Notes under the pieces: model-generated
Databases searched by the model: none
What the model was told of the DNA's origin: nothing
The model's input: the letters and a program-made list of their open reading frames with translations, nothing else
In this document: positions 35,745 to 45,212 of the stretch, one piece after another
Layout: the number at the start of each line of letters is the position of its first letter
How positions within the stretch are numbered: position 1 is the stretch's first letter
Program-made: the position numbers and the translations under genes
DNA from: Caballeronia concitans
GTDB taxonomy: Bacteria > Pseudomonadota > Gammaproteobacteria > Burkholderiales > Burkholderiaceae
Length of the DNA: 64,000 bases
Assembly (NCBI RefSeq): GCF_001544615.1
Contig: NZ_FCNV02000002.1
Location: forward strand, 1 to 64,000
Direction of reading: 5' to 3'

Positions 35745-36860
35745 ATGCCGCCATATCCTCAGCGATCGAATGGAACCAAACTGGGCGGGTTGCAGGCGCT
35801 TCGTGCATTCGCAGTAGTCCTCGTCGTTTATTTCCACATCGCCACGGCGGTCTTTACCTATCACGGCGGCGGCGCAACGTCGTTGTTCTTCTCGACTTAT
35901 CCGGTCGGGCAGGCGGGCGTGGATATCTTCTTCGTCATCAGCGGCTTCATCATGTTCTATACGCGCAAGGACAGCGCCAATGGTTTCAAAGGGGCGACGA
36001 CCTTCTTGAAGCACCGCTTCCAGCGCGTGATGCCGCTTTACTGGTTCTGGACCACGATCTTCATTGCACTCTGGTACTTCGGATTCGTCCACAAGTCTGT
36101 GGCGTTTCCCGATTCGACGACCATCATCGGATCGCTGCTGTTATGGCCGATGAAAAACGTGATCGAACCGTATCAGCCGATCCTCTCGCAAGGTTGGACG
36201 CTCTCGTTCGAGGCCTATTTCTACGTGTTTTTTGCCGTGGCCATTCTGGCGCGCGTACCGAATCGCCTGATGGCGCCGTTTCTCTGCGTGGTGTATGCGG
36301 CGCTTTATCTGTTGGCGCGTGCCTTCTCGCATGAGCCATCGGTGCTGCATCTGACCGGCTCGCCGCTGATCTGCGAATTCGTCTTCGGCATGATTGCAGC
36401 GCAAATTGCGAAGGCATTGTCGCGGTCGATCATCCAGTCGCGAATAGCTTATGCGGCTATCGGTGTTGCCGTCATCGCATTCGTGGCGATGGTGACTTCC
36501 GCCTACTACGAAGTGAGGCTCGACAAGTACCGCGTGCTGATCTATGGCGTGCCGGCTTTCGCGATCATTCTCGGCGTGGTGGTCTACGACATGGTGCGTC
36601 CCGTTGCATCGAAGGTGCTCTTGTTCGTCGGCAACGCGTCGTATTCGATCTACCTGACGCACGGTTTCCTCTCGATGCTCGCAGGCAGTGCGCTCAAGCG
36701 CGGCTTCGGGCATAGCGTCAATGCGGACGTGTTATGCATCGCCGGCACGATCGCTACGGTGGCGGCATCGTCGCTGACGTACGTCGCAATCGAGAAGCCG
36801 ATGCTTCGGCTCGTTCACTATCAGCGTCGTTCACGCGCCCTTGGTTCGGTGCCGGCCTGA
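35745..36860 (+). CDS. Acyltransferase family 3 (OafA/YrhL-like) membrane protein
   Basis: A 371-residue inner-membrane protein with about ten helices. The N-terminal motif LGGLQALRAFAVVLVVYFHI and the conserved GVDIFFVISGFIMFYT, RFQRVMPLYWF and LSFEAYFYVFFAVAI segments are typical of acyltransferase-3 proteins. These transfer acetyl, succinyl or other acyl groups to sugars of polysaccharides, lipopolysaccharide or glycolipids. An AAAGGGGA lies five to six bases upstream. It lies near the exopolysaccharide locus (wzc begins 2.6 kb downstream) and may decorate that polymer; this is inference from proximity. Confidence 0.9.
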   Translation: MPPYPQRSNGTKLGGLQALRAFAVVLVVYFHIATAVFTYHGGGATSLFFSTYPVGQAGVDIFFVISGFIMFYTRKDSANGFKGATTFLKHRFQRVMPLYWFWTTIFIALWYFGFVHKSVAFPDSTTIIGSLLLWPMKNVIEPYQPILSQGWTLSFEAYFYVFFAVAILARVPNRLMAPFLCVVYAALYLLARAFSHEPSVLHLTGSPLICEFVFGMIAAQIAKALSRSIIQSRIAYAAIGVAVIAFVAMVTSAYYEVRLDKYRVLIYGVPAFAIILGVVVYDMVRPVASKVLLFVGNASYSIYLTHGFLSMLAGSALKRGFGHSVNADVLCIAGTIATVAASSLTYVAIEKPMLRLVHYQRRSRALGSVPA

Positions 36861-38248
36861 CCCCTCGCGCCGATACGCCGCGACTCAATGCGAAAGCAGC
36901 ACAGGCAGCGTGGATCCTTCCAGCAAGGTCTGCGTCGTGTTGATGCGATTCTCACGGGCTCGTCTCGCTGCCGGGACACCCGGCTGGCACGCTGCCGCCG
37001 AGAGTCGGTTCCGAGGCTCCCGTGGGTAATGCGAATGGTCAGAGAATTCGAACAAAGTATCGTCTATCAAATCGGAAGTGCCGGACATCACTTTGCTGCG
37101 TAGTGCGGTCACCGTCTATAACGGTCGCGAGAGTCCAACGTACTCCCCACCAATTGAAGTAACGGACACCGCTTCGGAAACCGGCTTCAGCCACATCCAG
37201 ATCCCCGCGAAACGACTCTTATGTTCCGGAGAAGGAGGAAGGATGTGAAATCGCACGACTGGACAACTGGACGCGCGATCGCCACGCCCTGCGAGTGGGC
37301 GCCATCGCTGCGGCGCATTGCGATGCACTTCGCGGGCGGCGGTTCTGGACGGGTCGGCAGACCTACCAAGACGTGTTCATCGATGAACCCAACAGCGCAA
37401 GGCCGACCGGCGCAATGAGACTCATATTCTTTCCACCGCCTAAAGAACGACGCCCTTCGCGTCGCATTAGGGATCGCTTCCGCCTCGATTCGTACGTCTG
37501 AACATTCAGTCTCGGTAGTGGATAGCAGGCGTGGAAGCCACGTTATTGCAGTAAGTTCCGTCATGCCAATTCGGACGCGGTGCACGAACGTTCTCGCGGA
37601 CCTCATCTGCTGAATCATCTCTTAACCCGCCGATTGAGTCGCTCCTCTGCATAACAGATCAACTCCAGAGGAGATTCCATACCGCCTCCTCGGATCGAAG
37701 CAGGCGCCCCCGTGTGTGTGATCGGTTATCAATCAAAACTCCTCAACTGCCTGTGACCTTTTGCTTTGTGTCTATCGGGGCCTGGTCTGCCCATCTCCGT
37801 AATTTTATGTTTGTTCCGCAGACGGCAACGCAGCGACGAGCCGTAACTTCTGAGTGCAACGATCAATGTCGGTAATGCGAATTATCTTAGCAATGAAGAG
37901 CAAGTGTGAAGGATGATCGTTCGTTTGATTAGATTTAAAACAAGCATTGCTTGTCCTTTTTCATCCGATAACAACAATCCGGAATGCGAATTATCTAGGC
38001 CTCGGAACAAATCTAAGGAAGCGGTTATTCAGCGATAACCGGTAAGAAGAACCTAAAAATTTCCACCCCTCGAAGGCCTGCTATCGATATGTGGGGTGCC
38101 TAACAAAGCCTTGTGCTCGCTAGGTGCAGCATTGGGTCGTAAGGGGTGTCATCGCTAATCGGCTTAGTATCTAGCGGTGCCCCTGACGACAAGCCGTCCC
38201 GGTCCTCTCTTCTTTCGCAGATGAATCTGGACCTGCTTCGGTCGGGCA
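36861..38248. other. 1.4-kb gene-poor, AT-richer region at the edge of the exopolysaccharide locus
   Basis: No ORF in either direction has a recognisable domain or a coding-like base pattern. The segment after about 37.6 kb is visibly AT-rich compared with the window. A minus ORF at 37187-37618 (143 codons) has no signature. The region separates the acyltransferase gene from the end of the minus-strand deacetylase gene. It contains two 14-base direct repeats. It may hold decayed genes, a non-coding RNA or long leader/regulatory DNA. Confidence 0.5.
37874..37996 (+). repeat. Two perfect 14-bp direct repeats (AATGCGAATTATCT)
   Basis: AATGCGAATTATCT occurs at 37874-37887 and again at 37983-37996, 109 bases apart, in an AT-rich non-coding stretch. 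Identical flanking G residues and near-identical context suggest a binding site or a duplicated element rather than chance. A related GGTAATGCGAATGG occurs at about 37025. Confidence 0.6.
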
Positions 38249-39127
38249 TCAAAATTGTGGTGAACGGCCCGAAAGATTTCGCGCATGTCTGACGTACCGC
38301 AAAAAAACGGGTATTCCGGTGAGTTGCGCGGCGAAGCACACCGCAGTGGCATCGTCCTCAATGACCATGCACTTGAGCTGATAGGGATCGGTATGGCAGT
38401 CGTTCCATCCCAGATTGCAAGTCCGTGCTGTTTTATAGCCCGCTGCACGAAGGATCTGAATTTCTCGCCTCGTGTAGTTGCCGTTCGGATAAGCGAAGTG
38501 CTCACACGGGGTGCTTAGAAGTTCCTCCAATTCCTTCTTGCTGTCGACGATCTCCGCGCGGCATTCGTTGTCGTCGCATCGCGTCAAGATCGGATGAAAT
38601 CGAGTATGAACCTGGAAGTCAACGTATGGTTTCATTGTTTCTATTTGATCTGCAGTCAAACCGCTGGGTTGATCAGCGTGATGCTGTGAGTATCCGTACC
38701 TAGCCAGTTCGGATAACCGCTCGCTGTTAGGGAGGCGCTTGAGTCGTTCAACCTCCTGCGGTGTCGCGCCGGGGTACAGCCACCAGTGCATTGTTGATGC
38801 CGCTACAAACCGACTACACAGAAAAATGGTAGGTCTAACGTGATGCTTGACAAAGACGGGCAGAAGCGCGGCGTTTCCTATGTTCCCATCGTCAATAGTA
38901 ACGGCTGCACGAGGTCGCCCATTCCCCGGCTTCGTCACATTGCCAAGCGGGACTACGTCGCAAATGGTTTTAAGAAACGCCAGGTGTTGGTCGAGTACAG
39001 CTGGTTTTGGGTCGTGGTAGACCAGCACAGCCGTGCGATCTCGCCACAACAGCGCTCGGGTCACGCGGTCCACGCCGAGACGAACGATACACTGAGCCAA
39101 TGCCGACTTAAGCGTCGCTTTGTTCAT
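38249..39127 (-). CDS. Polysaccharide deacetylase (NodB-homology domain)
   Basis: A 292-residue NodB-fold hydrolase. It shows the metal motifs VTIDDGN (Asp79-Asp80) and HTRFH (His174/His178), the early VLVYHDP loop and a late FAYPNGNY motif. CE4 deacetylases remove acetyl groups from GlcNAc in polysaccharides or peptidoglycan. There is no clear signal peptide, so it may act on a lipid-linked or nucleotide-linked precursor in the cytosol. A GGAGGT lies about 10 bases upstream of the ATG. It is divergent from wzc with about 310 bases between them, and probably modifies the exopolysaccharide made by that locus. Confidence 0.88.
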   Translation of the reverse strand: MNKATLKSALAQCIVRLGVDRVTRALLWRDRTAVLVYHDPKPAVLDQHLAFLKTICDVVPLGNVTKPGNGRPRAAVTIDDGNIGNAALLPVFVKHHVRPTIFLCSRFVAASTMHWWLYPGATPQEVERLKRLPNSERLSELARYGYSQHHADQPSGLTADQIETMKPYVDFQVHTRFHPILTRCDDNECRAEIVDSKKELEELLSTPCEHFAYPNGNYTRREIQILRAAGYKTARTCNLGWNDCHTDPYQLKCMVIEDDATAVCFAAQLTGIPVFLRYVRHARNLSGRSPQF

Positions 39128-39437
39128 CTTAATCTAGACCTCCATGCAAGTAATTCGGTATCGATAGAGTGACCGAGAAGACAATGACGCACGGACATGC
39201 ATAGGAGTACAAAATGTGCGCGGTGATTCCTGTGATGTAAAAATGCCTTATTAAATAGGAAGAGGATCATCAGTAACATCAGGCATCCTACGCGATGTGA
39301 GAATAAGGGTATACAGCGTTGAGCAGGACTCGGTGGATCGCTATTCTCTTAATTCGTATGGGGCATCGGAGTACGCCTTCGCTTCCCTCGACTTTGACCT
39401 GTTATGCGATGGGAAGTAGATCGATACTGGAGTAGCA
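39128..39437. promoter_or_regulatory. Divergent promoter region of the deacetylase and wzc genes
   Basis: About 310 AT-rich bases between divergent starts. This is the most likely main promoter region of the wzc-to-wzx operon. No convincing -35/-10 pair or operator could be assigned by eye. Confidence 0.45.
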
Positions 39438-41660
39438 ATGGGACACGATGTTGCAGTCGTACAAGCAGTCTCCGAACGGTCGGCGCCCCGTCATGTGATG
39501 TCGCACTTGGACGCAATTTACGATAATCGGAAGGTCGTGCTGGCAGTCGCGTTGACTTTCATCCTTATAGGGACGGGATATGCATTCTTGTCCAAGCCCG
39601 TGTATCGGGCTGATATCCTGGTTCAGCTGGAAAAACGGGACCAAAGTGGTTCAAAGAGCCTATTCAACGAAGTGTCCTCGATGTACGACTCCAAACCCGA
39701 CTCGTCTGGTGAGGTCGAGGTCATTGGTTCACGGCTTGTCGTCGGCCAAGCGGTAGATAAGTTGAACCTTGCAGTAGAGGTTTCGCCGAAGTACTTCCCG
39801 GTCTTAGGCGAAGTGATTTCTCGTTTGAAGCGTCAGATCTACAGTATTTGGCCTGGTGTTTCCGCACCGACAAGGAACGAACTTGTGGTGACGGAACTAG
39901 ATGTGCCGCCATCTCTCTACGGACGTCCTTTGGAAATCAAGGTGTCTACGTTGAGAACGTTCGAGCTGCTTGTGGGTGACCTGCGTATCGCCGGGATCGT
40001 CGGGAAGAAGCTCCTCGCTGCAACACCGTTCGGTCCCATCGAAGTACGCGTTGACGAGATCGACGCCGAGCCTGGAGCGAAGTTTGTCGTGAAGCGCTTA
40101 TCGCGGGTCTCGGTAGTCGATGCAGTCCGCGACAAATTAACGATCAGAGACAAGGGCAAAGATGCCGATGTGATCAGGGCATCCTACGACGGGACCGACC
40201 CAGCGGGTATCGCAGCCATCCTGAACGCAATCGCGGACGCATACGTTCGTCAAGACATTCAGCGCAAGTCCGAGGAAGTCGCCCGCTCGCTGGATTTCCT
40301 TCAACTCCAGCTGCCGCAACTGAAGAAGCAGGTAGAGGAGTCAGAAGAAGCACTCAACACCTATCGAGCCAGACACCGTACCGTGAGCCTTGGGGAAGAG
40401 GCGAATACGTTGTTGCGGCGCTCGGTAGAGGCGCAACGTCGGCGCGTTGAGTTGGAGCAAAAACGCAAGGAACTGCTTGTACTCTACACGAAGGACCACC
40501 CCGCCGTTCGCTCGATCGAGTCACAACTGCAAGTGGCACAGGACGAACTGAGCGATATCTCGCAGCAGACAGGGATGTTGCCACCTCTAGAGCAGGACGT
40601 GCTCGCATTGCAAAGAGACGTCCAGGTCAACAGTTCCGTCTATACGGCGCTGAGAGGTACATATGAGCAGTTGCGCGTGATCAAGGCAGGCAAGGCGGCG
40701 AATGCCCGAGTGGTTGACACCGCCGTTGTTCCAGAGAAGACCATCTGGCCAAAGCGGGCGTTCATTATCATTGCGGCATTACTCCTCGGGCTGTTTTGCG
40801 GTATTGCGGCGGCACTTTGCCGGCGACATCTATTAGATGCAGTCAATGACCCGTCCGAGATTGAAGACGCTACCGGTTTAAAGGTACACGCAAGCGTGCC
40901 TTATAGCCGCCAGGAGTCAAAGCTAAGACGTCTCGTGCGAAAGAACCCTTCGGCAGCGCCGGTTCTCGCCGGCCTTTGGAGCGTTGATCCGGCGGTAGAA
41001 GGCCTGCGAGGTTTCCGAACAGCGTTGTTGTACACGATGGGAAATGCGCCAAATCGCATCGTCGCGATTACTGGAGCCACTGCGGGCGTCGGAAAGTCGT
41101 TCCTCGCTCTCAATGTTGCAGCAATTCTCGGTGAGTCGGGTATGCGAGTCTTGCTAGTCGATGCGGACCTTCACCGCGGGGTGCTACATGAGCGCCTTAA
41201 AGCCGTCCAGTGTCCGGGGCTGTCCGATCTGCTGCGCGGTACTTGCGATGTGAGAGAAGTGATTCGGCGTAACGTGCTGAAAGGTGTCGACCTGTTGCCG
41301 ACGGGAACCCTGACGCCCACCTTTACCGACCTTCTCGCCACCCGAAATGCTGCAGATACGCTGAATCAACTGTCGGTCGACTACGACGTCGTTCTCTGCG
41401 ATGGTGCACCCCTCATTCCTACCGATGCGGCGGCGCACCTGGCGGCCCTGGCTGGTTCTACCTTCCTCGTTGCCCGGCAGGGCGTTACAAGCCTTGGCGA
41501 ATTACGGGAAGTCGTGCGCAAGCTTGAACGGATAGGCGTAACGGTGCAAGGCGTTGTGATGAACGGCGTGCAGCTCAGACCGGGCCACGGAAGTTACGGG
41601 TACGGCCGATACCGGTACGCGGCCGACAGTTATCAGTTGGATCCACAAAAAAAGCGTTAG
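39438..41660 (+). CDS. Polysaccharide co-polymerase with BY-kinase domain (Wzc-like)
   Basis: A 740-residue inner-membrane protein. A Wzz-type domain (helix near residues 33-52, periplasmic coiled coil, second helix around 435-460) is joined to a cytosolic tyrosine autokinase. Walker A is GATAGVGKS (residues 546-554), Walker A' is LLVDADLHRG, and the C-terminus is Tyr-rich (YGYGRYRYAADSY) for autophosphorylation. BY-kinases control chain length and export in Wzx/Wzy-dependent capsule and exopolysaccharide synthesis. A GGAG lies seven bases before the ATG. Clearly first gene of the plus-strand operon; normally it is preceded by wza and wzb, which are missing here. Confidence 0.92.
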   Translation: MGHDVAVVQAVSERSAPRHVMSHLDAIYDNRKVVLAVALTFILIGTGYAFLSKPVYRADILVQLEKRDQSGSKSLFNEVSSMYDSKPDSSGEVEVIGSRLVVGQAVDKLNLAVEVSPKYFPVLGEVISRLKRQIYSIWPGVSAPTRNELVVTELDVPPSLYGRPLEIKVSTLRTFELLVGDLRIAGIVGKKLLAATPFGPIEVRVDEIDAEPGAKFVVKRLSRVSVVDAVRDKLTIRDKGKDADVIRASYDGTDPAGIAAILNAIADAYVRQDIQRKSEEVARSLDFLQLQLPQLKKQVEESEEALNTYRARHRTVSLGEEANTLLRRSVEAQRRRVELEQKRKELLVLYTKDHPAVRSIESQLQVAQDELSDISQQTGMLPPLEQDVLALQRDVQVNSSVYTALRGTYEQLRVIKAGKAANARVVDTAVVPEKTIWPKRAFIIIAALLLGLFCGIAAALCRRHLLDAVNDPSEIEDATGLKVHASVPYSRQESKLRRLVRKNPSAAPVLAGLWSVDPAVEGLRGFRTALLYTMGNAPNRIVAITGATAGVGKSFLALNVAAILGESGMRVLLVDADLHRGVLHERLKAVQCPGLSDLLRGTCDVREVIRRNVLKGVDLLPTGTLTPTFTDLLATRNAADTLNQLSVDYDVVLCDGAPLIPTDAAAHLAALAGSTFLVARQGVTSLGELREVVRKLERIGVTVQGVVMNGVQLRPGHGSYGYGRYRYAADSYQLDPQKKR

Positions 41661-41709
41661 TCAATATATCTCTCTCGATCAATGGCGATGCTGCCGGTTG
41701 GAGGAATGG

Positions 41710-42927
41710 ATGAAGATTGCATTCGTCAGCGGGCTTTATCCGCCAGCGGTTATCGGTGGCGCCGAAATTGTGCTGCAGACGCTGGTAGAAGGGATAAAAG
41801 ATCGAGGTCATGAGGTGGTAGTCCTGACCACGAAGGAAGGCGGCCAACTCGAACTCGATTCGGTCAACGGCGTACGAGTCATTCGCGTTCCGATCAGTAA
41901 CGTTTATTGGCATGGCCGGCGAGAACGCCCGGGCGTGCTGAAGCGGGCTATGTGGCATGCTTTCGACTCGTGCAACAGAAGAATGATGTCCGTCGCGTTT
42001 GCGCTTCTCAAGGAGGAACGGCCGGACGCGCTGAACGTACACGCCATCGAGGGATGGTCAGCAGGGATCCTGAAGGTAGGAAAGTCGCTAAAAATACCAA
42101 CGATACAAGTACTGCACAGCAGCAACTTTCTTTGTCCCAACTCCAATATGTTCCGCAACGGCAATCCATGCAAGACTCGTTGTGCAAGCTGCACGATGCT
42201 TCGGCTGGGGCATAGATCAATGTCGGATTGTGCTGATGCCGTTGTAGGTGTAAGCCGATTCATTCTTGAAAAACATCTCTCGAGGGGATACTTCTCGAAA
42301 GCGAAACAGCGCGTTGCAATCCACAACGCGCGCGATATTGCTCCGACGGGCGACGAAAAAAAACCACGGGCCGATGCAGGGATGCGACGCCGAGTGAGAT
42401 TTGGCTTCATAGGCACTGTGAGTCCAGCCAAGGGAACTGAATTACTAATTCAGGAGTTTTTATCGCTGGATGAGCCGTCCGCCGAACTGTGGATAGCAGG
42501 CATCGGCAAGCCAGAATACGAGGCCTACTTGATGTCACGCTACGCTAGCCCGCGCCTCAGGTTTCTCGGCTTCAAGAAGCAAGCGGACTTCTATCCGTAT
42601 CTCGATGTGCTCGTTGTTCCAAGCCTGTGCGATGAGGCCCTCGGGATGGTCGTCGCAGAAGCGTTCGCCTTTGGCGTGCCCGTCATCGGATCGAGGCGGG
42701 GCGGAATCCCCGAGATGATAAACGATCGAGTGAACGGCTTCTTGTTCGATCCTAGCAAGAAGGGAGAGTTGACTCACCTGATGGCCTCGTTCGTGCAGGG
42801 CAAGGTGGACTCGACGACGATGGCCGCGTCGGCCAAGATGTCGGCCGCGGAGTATTTGGATGTGTCGGCCTGGGTTGAAAGGTACCTTAGTTTGAACCAA
42901 GAAGTGATCCGGATGCGGAGGGCATGA
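41710..42927 (+). CDS. Family 4 glycosyltransferase
   Basis: A 405-residue GT-B retaining glycosyltransferase. The N-terminal domain begins MKIAFVSGLYPPAVIGGAE. The C-terminal domain has FGFIGTVSPAKGTELLIQEF and the E-x7-E donor motif in EALGMVVAEAFAFGVPVIGS. It also has a cluster of six cysteines (CPNSNMFRNGNPCKTRCASC), a feature seen in some GT4 enzymes of polysaccharide loci. The ATG at 41710 has GGAGG five bases upstream. It lies 49 bases after wzc and 3 bases before the polymerase gene. Confidence 0.9.
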   Translation: MKIAFVSGLYPPAVIGGAEIVLQTLVEGIKDRGHEVVVLTTKEGGQLELDSVNGVRVIRVPISNVYWHGRRERPGVLKRAMWHAFDSCNRRMMSVAFALLKEERPDALNVHAIEGWSAGILKVGKSLKIPTIQVLHSSNFLCPNSNMFRNGNPCKTRCASCTMLRLGHRSMSDCADAVVGVSRFILEKHLSRGYFSKAKQRVAIHNARDIAPTGDEKKPRADAGMRRRVRFGFIGTVSPAKGTELLIQEFLSLDEPSAELWIAGIGKPEYEAYLMSRYASPRLRFLGFKKQADFYPYLDVLVVPSLCDEALGMVVAEAFAFGVPVIGSRRGGIPEMINDRVNGFLFDPSKKGELTHLMASFVQGKVDSTTMAASAKMSAAEYLDVSAWVERYLSLNQEVIRMRRA

Positions 42928-42930
42928 CCG

Positions 42931-44124
42931 ATGAAGCCGAACCGGCTGGAAACCCCTGTTGGTCAATGGCCGAGTGTTGGGAGATCCATGGCGCCAAACG
43001 CCCCGTTGTTTGGCCTGCTTCTCGTACTCAACATCGCGATACCTAAAGCCGGCTTCAAAGTTGGAGATGTACCTATCACCTTTGGCTATATGTACGCACT
43101 GCTGTTAGGCGTGGTCTGCTTGCCATCGGGATTAGCGCGGTTTTTCAACGAGAGGCAACAAACCGCTGGAGTCGTGGCGTACTGCAGCTTCATTTTTGTT
43201 TTCATGCTACTGGCGGCATCTTTTTGTGGCATCGGAAACATGGGTTTTTTTCTGTCAATAATTCTGGGATTTTGCGTTCTTCCTGTCGCTTTAATAATTA
43301 GCATGCCGAATGATCCGTCGACGATACGAGCGTTGGAGACGTACTTGGTCTGGAGCGTCCGCTTCGCGGTGACTTACGGCATATTGCTATTTTTCTACAA
43401 GCTGAGCACCGGCGAATTCATTGAAATCCCTTATGTGACCGTGAACGCGGACGACGTCGGAAAATTAGGAACCAAGTATATCCAGCGTTCCGACAATCTT
43501 TCGAAACTCATATCGACCTATAACAACGGGAATATCTTCGGCGTCTGCATCTTGATGCTGCTTCCTCTTTACGACCTTGTCGAACGTCGTTCCTTGATGA
43601 GGATATTGGCTCGAGTCGCTTTGTTACTTACGCTGTCACGTACCGTGTGGGCTGTACTGCTGTTTCACGAGGCGGTCTTTGTCAAGAGGCCTGTGTGGCA
43701 GCGAATGCTTATGCTAGCGATAGGAATATTGGGCATCGTTGCGTCGCTGCAGGTGATGGGTACCGACGCTGGATTCCTGACGGATCTCACACTGGGGGGA
43801 CGAACGCAAGTAGTCGACGAATTGCGAGTGTCGATATTCCCGAGGGAAAGCTTCGACTACGTATCCGAAATCTTGTGGGTTTCCGTCGCGTACTTCGGCG
43901 GGCTGATAGGCCTATTCCTTTTCGGCGGTCTCTTCACGATGATTCTCGTGGGCATCAGACGCCTATCTCCTGGATTCGATCTGCAGCGATGCGCGCTCAT
44001 AGGTGTAGTTAATTTTATTCTCTGCTCTTTCGTCGATGCTGCGGCCAACTACATTCCGACTATGTTCATTTTCTGGCTTGTTGTTTGGATCGGCTTTCTA
44101 GATAGGAGAACAAATCGTGTATGA
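42931..44124 (+). CDS. Wzy-like polysaccharide polymerase / O-antigen ligase-type membrane protein
   Basis: A 397-residue protein with about ten to eleven hydrophobic helices and a larger hydrophilic loop near residues 160-195 (VTVNADDVGKLGTKYIQRSDN). Sequence signatures of Wzy are poor, but size, topology and position between two glycosyltransferases and near wzx fit the repeat-unit polymerase. It would polymerise undecaprenyl-linked units in the periplasm. It is more AT-rich than the chromosome average. Three bases after the GT4 stop; overlaps the next gene by eight bases. Confidence 0.72.
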   Translation: MKPNRLETPVGQWPSVGRSMAPNAPLFGLLLVLNIAIPKAGFKVGDVPITFGYMYALLLGVVCLPSGLARFFNERQQTAGVVAYCSFIFVFMLLAASFCGIGNMGFFLSIILGFCVLPVALIISMPNDPSTIRALETYLVWSVRFAVTYGILLFFYKLSTGEFIEIPYVTVNADDVGKLGTKYIQRSDNLSKLISTYNNGNIFGVCILMLLPLYDLVERRSLMRILARVALLLTLSRTVWAVLLFHEAVFVKRPVWQRMLMLAIGILGIVASLQVMGTDAGFLTDLTLGGRTQVVDELRVSIFPRESFDYVSEILWVSVAYFGGLIGLFLFGGLFTMILVGIRRLSPGFDLQRCALIGVVNFILCSFVDAAANYIPTMFIFWLVVWIGFLDRRTNRV

Positions 44125-45145
44125 CGTTATATTCGACGGTCGTTGGAGAGGTGCGCACGGAATCGGCCGGTTCGCGACGGAAGTCGAGAAAGCGTTATGC
44201 TTAAGAGATGCCGGTTTGCGGGGAAATCCCGCATCGCCATTAGACTGTGTCTATCTCAGCGCTAAGCTTTTATTGACAAAGAACGGAATCTTCTTTTCGC
44301 CCGGCTTTAACTATCCGTTGCTGTACCACGGGATGGGCATGTTGGTTGTGCATGACCTTATACATTTCGACGTTCCAGCTCCACACTCCTTTATTAAGAA
44401 GATTTACTGCTCTAGCGTTCTACGGTACGCCTGTCGGCGGGCTAGCTTGGTGCTGACGGTTTCTCAATTCTCAGCCGATCGCATAGTCGCCTTTGCTGGA
44501 GTCGATCCGGAAAAAGTGGTCGTTGTAGGTAACGGCGTCTCAAGCGTTTTTTCCGTGGACGGACCGATCTTCAGCCTGGGCGAGGACGAGCTCTACTTTC
44601 TGGCGATATCGAACGGCAAACATCACAAAAATACTGAAACTGTGATCAAGGGCTTTCTGGACGCAAAACTAGGAGACAAAGCTAAATTGATATTCGTCGG
44701 TGCACCGTCTCAACAGGTCGCCGCTCTCGTCAGCAAGCTACGTGCACACGAGTCGATATGGTTCATGGGAAAAGTGTCGGATGTGGAGCTTGCTTCACTG
44801 TACCGTGGAGCCGTTGCTTTGATCTTTCCGTCGCTTTACGAGGGGTTTGGCCTGCCGATCGTCGAAAGCATGGCCTGCGGTACGCCCGTCATCACGTCGA
44901 ATTGCACGGCAATGCCAGAAGTCGCTGGTGGCGCCGCGCTCCTGGTGGATCCGCTTTCGGCCGAGCAGATTGCAGCCTCTGCAACCCAGCTTTTGGATGA
45001 CCGAGACCTCCGTAATAGCTTGGCGCAGAAAGGCGTGGTACGTGCCGGAGATTTCAGATGGGCAGATGTCGGTACCAGGATTCACGCCGCGTTAGCCATG
45101 CTTCGCATCGGTGTCGAGGTTCCCGAGAGAGGGAAATTCTCATGA
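44117..45145 (+). CDS. Family 4 glycosyltransferase (WbaZ/mannosyltransferase-like)
   Basis: A 342-residue GT-B enzyme. The N-terminal domain has FDGRWRGAHGIGRFATEVEK. The C-terminal half has the donor motif YEGFGLPIVESMACGTPVITS followed by a proper PEVAGGAALLVDP, diagnostic of GT4. The linkage cannot be predicted. It overlaps the end of the polymerase gene by eight bases, so the two are translationally coupled. Confidence 0.9.
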   Translation: MYDVIFDGRWRGAHGIGRFATEVEKALCLRDAGLRGNPASPLDCVYLSAKLLLTKNGIFFSPGFNYPLLYHGMGMLVVHDLIHFDVPAPHSFIKKIYCSSVLRYACRRASLVLTVSQFSADRIVAFAGVDPEKVVVVGNGVSSVFSVDGPIFSLGEDELYFLAISNGKHHKNTETVIKGFLDAKLGDKAKLIFVGAPSQQVAALVSKLRAHESIWFMGKVSDVELASLYRGAVALIFPSLYEGFGLPIVESMACGTPVITSNCTAMPEVAGGAALLVDPLSAEQIAASATQLLDDRDLRNSLAQKGVVRAGDFRWADVGTRIHAALAMLRIGVEVPERGKFS

Positions 45146-45212
45146 GCGCGACGTCTCCGGGAACGCACGCATCCGGTCACCGTGCCCGTTTCTTGTTGGC
45201 GGAGCGATGCTG

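Noticed and set aside
37187-37618. 143-codon minus ORF in the AT-rich gap
   Set aside because: No family signature, and composition does not look coding; could be a decayed gene but cannot be supported.
36861-38248. CRISPR array or tRNA in the gene-poor region
   Set aside because: Only two copies of a 14-mer, no regular spacer pattern; no cloverleaf sequence was recognised.
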